From positions 1 to 5,629 of the forward strand of contig LKMY01000132.1 in assembly GCA_001564205.1 (NCBI GenBank): a DNA stretch of 5,629 nt, given 5' to 3'. The notes under the pieces are model-generated. The model was not told the origin of the DNA. It saw only the letters and a program-made list of their open reading frames with translations, and made no database searches. This stretch comes from Nanohaloarchaea archaeon PL-Br10_U2g5 (GTDB taxonomy: Archaea > Halobacteriota > Halobacteria > Halobacteriales > Haloferacaceae). Below are positions 1-4,798 of the stretch, piece by piece (the first letter of the stretch is position 1; each line of letters starts with the position of its first letter). A program made the position numbers and the translations under genes.

Positions 1-44
1 CGACAACGGTTTCAAGTACGCTCTCGTCCGACCAACAGAGCGTA
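1..44. other. Left-edge sequence upstream of mutL
   Basis: No gene can be assigned to these 44 bases. A reading frame open from base 1 ends at a TAA (43-45) that shares one base with the mutL ATG (45-47). This is the TAATG arrangement expected if a plus-strand gene ended here and were translationally coupled to mutL. Only 14 codons are visible and I do not recognise them as the end of MutS or any other protein. No Shine-Dalgarno-like purine run precedes the mutL ATG, which leaves either coupling or a leaderless transcript as the initiation mode. Confidence 0.3.
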
Positions 45-2258
45 ATGGAGCCGCCAGAGATCGAACGGCTGGACGAGCAGACCGTCCAGCGCATCGCGGC
101 CGGCGAAGTCGTCGAGCGCCCGGCGAGCGTCGTCAAGGAGCTGATCGAGAACAGCCTCGACGCCGGAGCGACCCGCGTCGCCGTCGCGGTCGAGTCCGGC
201 GGTGCGGAAGGGATTCGCGTCCGCGATGACGGAGTCGGCATCCCCGAAAACCAGCTGGAGGCGGCGGTCGCAGAGCACGCCACCTCGAAGCTATCGACTA
301 TCGACGACCTCGACCGCGGCGTCGCTACGCTCGGCTTCCGCGGCGAGGCGCTGTACACCGTCGGCGCGGTGTCGCGGCTCACCGTTCGATCGCGGCCCGC
401 CGGCGCCGCGGCCGGCGCGGAGATCACCGTCGAGGGAGGGAACGTGAGAGAGGTACGACCCGCGGGCTGTCCGGAGGGAACGACCATCGAGGTCGACGAC
501 CTCTTTTATAACACCCCCGCGCGCAAGAAGTTCCTCAAGCGAACGGCCACCGAGTTCGACCACGTCAACACCGTGGTAACCGGCTACGCGCTCGCGAATC
601 CGGACGTCGCCGTCTCGTTAGAACACGACGGTCGCGAGACGTTCGCGACCGAGGGGAACGGCGACCGTCGGTCAGCCGTCCTCGCCGTCTACGGCCGCGA
701 AGTCGCGGAAGCGATGGTGGACGTGGAGTGGACACCGGAGAGCGGCGGCAGCGATGATCCGCCCGTCCGTCGCGTGACTGGACTCGTCTCGCATCCCGAG
801 ACGACCCGGTCGACCCGTGACTACCTCGCCACGTACGTCAACGATCGGTACGTCACCGCGAGCGCACTGCGTGAGCCCGTACTCGACGCGTACGGCGGTC
901 AGCTAGCGCCCGATCGCTACCCCTTCGCGGTACTGTTCGTCGAGGTGCCACCAAGCGATGTCGACGTGAACGTCCACCCCCGCAAGCTGGAGGTCCGATT
1001 CGACGCGGAGACTGCGGTCCGGACCGCTGTCGAAGATGCTGTCGAGTCGGCGCTGCTCGACCACGGGCTGATTCGGTCGACCGCCCCCCGTGGTCAGTCG
1101 GCACCCGATGCGGTCGCGGTCCGCCCGGAGACACCGGACTCAGAGGCTGTCGGCGGCGCTGGAACCGATCACGAGCGCGCCGCACTCGACGGGAGATCGG
1201 ACACGGAAGCATCCGACGACGGTTCTGTCGAGGCGACCGGTGAGGCGGTCTCGGCGGAGTCAGCGGGCGAGCCGTCGGAGCTGGACCCCGACGACGAGGA
1301 CGCGTGGGCGATCGATGACGTGGGCGACGGCGCTGAGAAACGGGAGGAAACGAACGCGAAGACGGGCGGAGTCCGGTCGGATCCGCCGTCGCCTCGGAGC
1401 TGGCAGTCTGAATCGACGGACACCGTCGACAGCGACGTGGCCGACGAGGAGCGAGTCAAAACGGAGTCCGGCGTAACTCCCGACGCCGATGCCGGCGCTC
1501 GCTCCGACGACGATGATGCTGATGCCGGTGACCGCTCCGAATCGCGGGAATCCGCGGTGGCTGGGGCCGACTCGCGACCGGCCCGTTCGACCGACCAACG
1601 GACGCTCGACGGCGAGGCGACCACCGAGGAGCGAACGTACGACTCGCTGCCGCCGCTGCGGGTGCTCGGCCAGCTCCACGAGACGTACGTCGTCGCGGAG
1701 ACGCCGAGCGGGCTCCTGTTGATCGACCAGCACGCCGCCGACGAGCGGGTGAATTACGAGCGGCTGCAGGCCGTCTTCGCGGACGGAGCGGACGCCCAGG
1801 CGCTCGCGGAGCCGGTGCGGATCGAGCTGACGGCGCGGGAGGCGGCGCTGTTCGACGAGTTCGTCGACGATCTGGCCAAAGTCGGCTTTCGGGCCGGCCG
1901 CGCTGGCGAGCGCGAGGTCGCCGTCAGCGCGGTTCCAGCGGTCTTCGACGCCGCGCTCGATCCCGGCCTCCTTCGCGACGTTCTCACTGCACTCGTCGGC
2001 GATGCCACCGACGGCGAGGAGCCAGTGACCGACATCGTCGACGAGCTGCTCGCTGACCTGGCGTGTTACCCGTCAGTGACTGGGAACACCTCGCTGACCG
2101 AGGGACGGGTCGTCGACCTGCTCGACCGGCTCGACGACTGCGAGAACCCCTACGCGTGTCCACACGGTCGGCCGGTCGTCATCCGGTTCGACCGCGAGGA
2201 GATCGGCTCGCGGTTTGAGCGCGACTACCCCGGGCACGCCGGACGCCGCGCGGAGTGA
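45..2258 (+). CDS. mutL: DNA mismatch repair protein MutL (endonuclease-type)
   Basis: MutL links mismatch recognition by MutS to strand removal; it dimerises, binds ATP through a GHKL head, and in endonuclease-type members nicks DNA. The protein has 737 residues. The GHKL ATPase is at about residues 1-215, with AAGEVVERP (18-26), ENSLDAGA (35-42), the DDGVGI turn (61-66), HATSKL (78-83) and GFRGEAL (97-103). The transducer domain follows, with YVNDRYV (264-270) and VDVNVHPRK (306-314). Residues about 340-530 form an Asp/Glu/Ser/Thr-rich linker, which accounts for the length above the roughly 600-650 residues usual in bacteria. The C-terminal domain starts near 531 and contains the metal-dependent nuclease motif DQHA(x)2E(x)4E at D561-E572, an AC motif (A673-C674) and CPHGRP (705-710), so the nuclease site looks intact. 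The start at 45 places the conserved N-terminal helix correctly; the frame is open to the left edge but has no earlier ATG, GTG or TTG in the window. The call is secure; nicking activity is inferred from motifs. Confidence 0.97.
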   Translation: MEPPEIERLDEQTVQRIAAGEVVERPASVVKELIENSLDAGATRVAVAVESGGAEGIRVRDDGVGIPENQLEAAVAEHATSKLSTIDDLDRGVATLGFRGEALYTVGAVSRLTVRSRPAGAAAGAEITVEGGNVREVRPAGCPEGTTIEVDDLFYNTPARKKFLKRTATEFDHVNTVVTGYALANPDVAVSLEHDGRETFATEGNGDRRSAVLAVYGREVAEAMVDVEWTPESGGSDDPPVRRVTGLVSHPETTRSTRDYLATYVNDRYVTASALREPVLDAYGGQLAPDRYPFAVLFVEVPPSDVDVNVHPRKLEVRFDAETAVRTAVEDAVESALLDHGLIRSTAPRGQSAPDAVAVRPETPDSEAVGGAGTDHERAALDGRSDTEASDDGSVEATGEAVSAESAGEPSELDPDDEDAWAIDDVGDGAEKREETNAKTGGVRSDPPSPRSWQSESTDTVDSDVADEERVKTESGVTPDADAGARSDDDDADAGDRSESRESAVAGADSRPARSTDQRTLDGEATTEERTYDSLPPLRVLGQLHETYVVAETPSGLLLIDQHAADERVNYERLQAVFADGADAQALAEPVRIELTAREAALFDEFVDDLAKVGFRAGRAGEREVAVSAVPAVFDAALDPGLLRDVLTALVGDATDGEEPVTDIVDELLADLACYPSVTGNTSLTEGRVVDLLDRLDDCENPYACPHGRPVVIRFDREEIGSRFERDYPGHAGRRAE

Positions 2259-2320
2259 TCGGAGGCGCGTCGGAGACGGGACAGGAGGCACCCCGCTGAG
2301 GAGTCGACGGTCCCAGAGAG

Positions 2321-2355
2321 GTACGTTTTAGGCACCGCCCGTGGATCCACGAGTA
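2321..2355 (+). promoter_or_regulatory. Leaderless archaeal promoter of the thiolase-DUF35 operon
   Basis: A T-rich TATA-like box (TTTTA, 2326-2330, centre 2328) lies 27 bp upstream of the ATG at 2355, within a purine-then-T-rich stretch in otherwise GC-rich DNA. That spacing is the archaeal TATA-to-start-site distance, so transcription would begin at or next to the ATG and give a leaderless mRNA, as is common in haloarchaea. The lack of a Shine-Dalgarno sequence before this ATG agrees. It indicates that the thiolase operon is transcribed separately from mutL. This is read from sequence only; no start site has been measured. Confidence 0.62.
2340..2351. promoter_or_regulatory. 12-bp perfect palindrome between TATA box and start codon
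   Basis: CGTGGATCCACG is its own reverse complement. It occupies -15 to -4 relative to the ATG at 2355, between the TATA-like box and the presumed transcription start. A dimeric repressor bound here would block RNA polymerase placement, so an operator is plausible. The palindrome could also be chance in GC-rich DNA, and no second copy upstream of another gene is visible in this window. Confidence 0.4.
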
Positions 2356-3515
2356 TGGAACGCGTAGCGATCATTGGCGTGTCGATGACCCGGTTCGGGC
2401 AGCGCGATGCCTGGGTGCGCGAGCTGCTCGCTGAGGCGGGGGCGGCAGCGCTCACCGACGCCGGTATCGATGGCGACGACCTCGATCACCTGTACGTCTC
2501 GAACATGGCCAGCGGCGAGTTCGAGGGCCAGACCGGCGTCCCGAACGCGCTCGCACACGACCTCGACGCGATGCCCGCCTACACCGCCCGGATCGACCAG
2601 ACGTCCTCGTCCGGCGGCGCGGGTGTGTACGCCGCCTGGCAGTCGGTCGCCTCCGGGGCGAGCGACCTCACACTGTTGGTCGGCGGTGAGAAGATGACTC
2701 ACCGGACGACCTCGGAGGCGACCGACGTGATAGCGTCGCTCACGCACCCGGTCGAGTACAAACACGGTGTCACGCTCCCCTCCTTCGCCGGGCTCACCGC
2801 GCGGCGCTACCTCGACGAGTACGACGCGCCCCGCGAGAGCCTCGGCAAGGTCGCGGTGAAGAACCACGCAAACGGCGTAGACAACCCGCACGCCCAGTTC
2901 CAGAAGGAGGTGGATCTCGACACCGTGTTGAACTCGCCGGTCGTTGCCGATCCGCTCCGCCTGTACGACTTCTGTCCGATCACGGACGGCTCTGCGGCAC
3001 TCGTTTTCTGTCCTGAGTCCGTCGCCGCCGACTACGTCCCGGACGACGAGTACGCCGTGATTTCGGGAATCGGCGGCGCGACGGACACGCACGTCGTCCA
3101 CGAGCGCGTCGACCCGACGACGATGGGCGGCGTCGTCGACTCCGCTGAGATCGCCTACGAGATGGCTGGGATCGGTCCTGACGACATCGACGTCGCGGAG
3201 CTCCACGACATGTTCACCATCCTCGAGTTTCTCCAGAGCGAGGACCTCGGCTTCTTCGAGAAGGGCGAAGGATGGAAGGCGGTCGAAGCGGGCGTCACCG
3301 ACCGCGACGGCGACCTCCCGATCAACACCTCCGGCGGGCTCAAATCGAAGGGGCATCCGCTCGGGGCGAGCGGTGTCGCACAGGTGTACGAGATATTCAA
3401 GCAAGTCACCGGAGACGCCGGTCCGCGACAGGTCGAGGCCGAGACCGGCCTCGCGTGTAACGTCGGCGGGTTCGGTAACTGCGTGACCACGGCGATTCTG
3501 GAGGGAAGCAAATGA
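2355..3515 (+). CDS. SCP2-type thiolase-superfamily acyl-CoA enzyme
   Basis: The 386-residue protein belongs to the thiolase superfamily, which makes or breaks carbon-carbon bonds in acyl-CoA substrates in the cytosol. It resembles archaeal/SCP2-like thiolases that pair with DUF35 proteins. The N-terminal half contains the loop Q82-T83-S84-S85-S86-G87-G88-A89, where a typical thiolase has Q-x-C-x-S-G; the nucleophilic Cys is therefore Ser84 by motif alignment. The C-terminal half has HDMF (H284-F287), matching the HDxF motif of SCP2-type thiolases, GHPLGASG (333-340) with the catalytic His334, and C368-N-V-G-G-F-G-N-C376 in the region of the second thiolase Cys. The start is fixed by the promoter spacing and by the N-terminal strand (VAIIGVSMTRFG) typical of the family. 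It overlaps the DUF35 gene by 4 bp. The superfamily is certain. Because of Ser84, a true acetyl-CoA acetyltransferase activity is doubtful; an aldolase-like, decarboxylating or structural role is possible. The substrate is unknown. Confidence 0.88.
   Translation: MERVAIIGVSMTRFGQRDAWVRELLAEAGAAALTDAGIDGDDLDHLYVSNMASGEFEGQTGVPNALAHDLDAMPAYTARIDQTSSSGGAGVYAAWQSVASGASDLTLLVGGEKMTHRTTSEATDVIASLTHPVEYKHGVTLPSFAGLTARRYLDEYDAPRESLGKVAVKNHANGVDNPHAQFQKEVDLDTVLNSPVVADPLRLYDFCPITDGSAALVFCPESVAADYVPDDEYAVISGIGGATDTHVVHERVDPTTMGGVVDSAEIAYEMAGIGPDDIDVAELHDMFTILEFLQSEDLGFFEKGEGWKAVEAGVTDRDGDLPINTSGGLKSKGHPLGASGVAQVYEIFKQVTGDAGPRQVEAETGLACNVGGFGNCVTTAILEGSK
3500..3505 (+). promoter_or_regulatory. Shine-Dalgarno site for the DUF35 gene
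   Basis: GGAGGG lies inside the last codons of the thiolase gene, 6 nt before the ATG at 3512. It matches the start of the archaeal anti-Shine-Dalgarno complement GGAGGTGATC. With the ATGA overlap (3512-3515), it supports the chosen start and translational coupling, unlike the first gene of the operon, which has no such site. Confidence 0.6.
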
Positions 3516-3955
3516 GCGAGCCTGAGTCCGACACGACGGAGCGCAACGACGAACAGACATTTGAGGCGGCCGAGTACGCGGGCGGCGTGGTGTCGTATCC
3601 GCCACACCCGATCGGGCCGGGCGGCACCGAGCGTGTCGGGACGGTCGACCTTCGCGAGCACGAGGCTCGCGTGATCACGTGGACGACTTCGACGGCGACT
3701 CCGCCGGGAGTGCGGGAGCCGAACACCCTCGCTATCGTCGAGTTCGCAATGGGAGACGACTACGACGGGCCGCCGGTTCGCGCGCTCGGACAGATCGCGG
3801 AACAGGAAGACGGCTCGGCCGACCAGTTCGACGTCGCCATCGGCGACCGCGTCGAACCCGTCTACGCTGACGAGCTCCGCGAGCCGGGTATCGGTATCCG
3901 CGAGCCGGCGAGCCAGTCGTGGGACGGGTTCCGATTCCGGCCGGTCGACGAGTGA
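3512..3955 (+). CDS. DUF35 OB-fold protein, cysteine-free, thiolase partner
   Basis: This is a 147-residue acidic protein. DUF35 proteins usually have a short N-terminal rubredoxin-like zinc ribbon followed by an OB-fold, and form complexes with thiolase-superfamily enzymes, in archaea helping to channel acyl-CoA between subunits. The segment Y29-PPHPIGPGG-T39 matches the usual YPPRPxCPxCG ribbon start, but the two cysteine positions are Gly35 and Gly38. The whole protein contains no Cys, so a Cys4 zinc site cannot form. The following region (about 42-145) has the expected beta-rich OB-fold pattern: GTVDL, a V-I-T-W-T-T strand, a proline-rich turn, a hydrophobic strand at NTLAIVEF, and IGDRVEPVY near the end. 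Residues 1-20 are polar, acidic and probably disordered. The ATG overlaps the thiolase stop (ATGA), strongly implying a stoichiometric complex with that enzyme. Family assignment rests on the pattern and the neighbour; function is inferred. Confidence 0.82.
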   Translation: MSEPESDTTERNDEQTFEAAEYAGGVVSYPPHPIGPGGTERVGTVDLREHEARVITWTTSTATPPGVREPNTLAIVEFAMGDDYDGPPVRALGQIAEQEDGSADQFDVAIGDRVEPVYADELREPGIGIREPASQSWDGFRFRPVDE

Positions 3956-3977
3956 GACGCCGCGCGTTTCGGGTCAG
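3956..3977. other. 22-bp convergent intergenic gap
   Basis: The stop codons of the plus-strand DUF35 gene and the minus-strand phosphoesterase gene face each other across 22 bp. The gap contains only a single T3 run on the plus strand and no clear hairpin or long T tract. Transcripts from the two sides probably terminate within each other's 3' ends and overlap. Confidence 0.5.
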
Positions 3978-4796
3978 TCACACCCGACGGTAGTCTCCGA
4001 GCCGGGTTCCGTCCAGCAGGTACGCGTCACCGGACGCGAGCGCGTCGGGGAGGAACGGCGCAAGGAACGACTGCCCGTCGACGTTGACCCACGTTCCTCC
4101 CGAACGCTCGTTGAATGCCGGAAAGACGACGAGTTCGGCCGGGTCTTCGGTCGAATCCGCACGCTCGTCTCGGCGCTCAACGAACGCTCCGGGAGCGATC
4201 TCTCCGCGGAGCCACGCGCGCTGTACGCGTGAGCCACCCACCGAGTCCGCCAGTCGAACTTGCGGGTGTTCGTGACCCATACACACCACGTCGGCGGCGA
4301 GCAGTTCGGGGTCGGGCCACGTGTGGCCGTGACAGACGCCGATGCCGCCGACTCGGTCGGTGCCCGAATCGGATCGGGTGTGTTCGATCAGTCCGCCTCT
4401 CGGACCGATCACGTCGATGGCGTCCGCAAAGGCCTTGGCGACGCCCGCGTCGTGATTCCCTTCGACGAGCGTCATCGGGACGCGGTCCGTGATCGCACGG
4501 AGTAGCGTTTGTAACTCCTCGCGCTCGTCGCCCTCGGGCGCGCCGATCCGGTGGGCGAGGTCGCCGAGCACGACCAGTCGGTCCGCGTCGGTCTCGGCGA
4601 TCAGCGCACAGAGCCGCTCGCGGCGCTCGTCCGCGCGGCTGTCGAGTTCGACGCCGCGCTCGTAGCGAAGCCCGACCTCGATCCCGGCGTGGACGTCCGC
4701 GACGAGGAGTGCTCGCTCGCCGCCGGGACCGAGATCGGCGACGGCGGCCGGCTCGCCGACCACCGGCTCGACGGCGACGCTCGCGTCCGAGGCCAT
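3978..4796 (-). CDS. Calcineurin-like metallophosphoesterase (ICC-like, COG1407 type)
   Basis: This is a 272-residue cytosolic hydrolase of the binuclear-metal phosphoesterase superfamily. All signature motifs are visible in order: D34-x-H36 (VADVHAG), G78-D79 (VLGDLAH), G113-N114-H115-D116 (EGNHD), H156 (CHGH) and G174-H175-E176-H177. They supply the ligands for two metal ions, so the enzyme should be active. The order and spacing match the archaeal ICC-like group, whose natural substrate (phosphodiester, nucleotide or nucleic acid) is not established. The chosen ATG at 4796 shares one base with the stop of the upstream gene (TGATG). An in-frame Met 13 codons earlier (4835) lies inside that gene and precedes an Arg-rich stretch unlike the family. 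No Shine-Dalgarno sequence is seen, so translation probably depends on re-initiation after the upstream gene. In Haloferax volcanii an RPA operon is recalled to carry a phosphoesterase of this kind (rpe) after rpa and rpap, which fits this context. The family is certain and the operon equivalence is likely. Confidence 0.93.
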   Translation of the reverse strand: MASDASVAVEPVVGEPAAVADLGPGGERALLVADVHAGIEVGLRYERGVELDSRADERRERLCALIAETDADRLVVLGDLAHRIGAPEGDEREELQTLLRAITDRVPMTLVEGNHDAGVAKAFADAIDVIGPRGGLIEHTRSDSGTDRVGGIGVCHGHTWPDPELLAADVVCMGHEHPQVRLADSVGGSRVQRAWLRGEIAPGAFVERRDERADSTEDPAELVVFPAFNERSGGTWVNVDGQSFLAPFLPDALASGDAYLLDGTRLGDYRRV

Positions 4797-4798
4797 CA
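4794..4798 (-). promoter_or_regulatory. TGATG stop-start overlap
   Basis: On the minus strand, TGA (4798-4796) ending the acidic protein shares its A with the ATG (4796-4794) of the phosphoesterase. No purine-rich Shine-Dalgarno run is present in the preceding 20 bases. This points to termination-reinitiation coupling, so the phosphoesterase level would follow that of the upstream gene. Confidence 0.65.

Noticed and set aside
10..19. TTTCAAGTAC as a TATA box for mutL
   Set aside because: It is centred about 30 bp before the ATG, but the match is weak and the TAATG overlap offers an equally good explanation (coupling to an upstream gene). Not enough to call a promoter.
2328..3605. Long antisense open frame of 425 codons opposite the thiolase
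   Set aside because: It is the complement of a well-supported gene in GC-rich DNA, where antisense frames stay open by codon bias; its translation is Arg/Val-rich and not haloarchaeal in composition.
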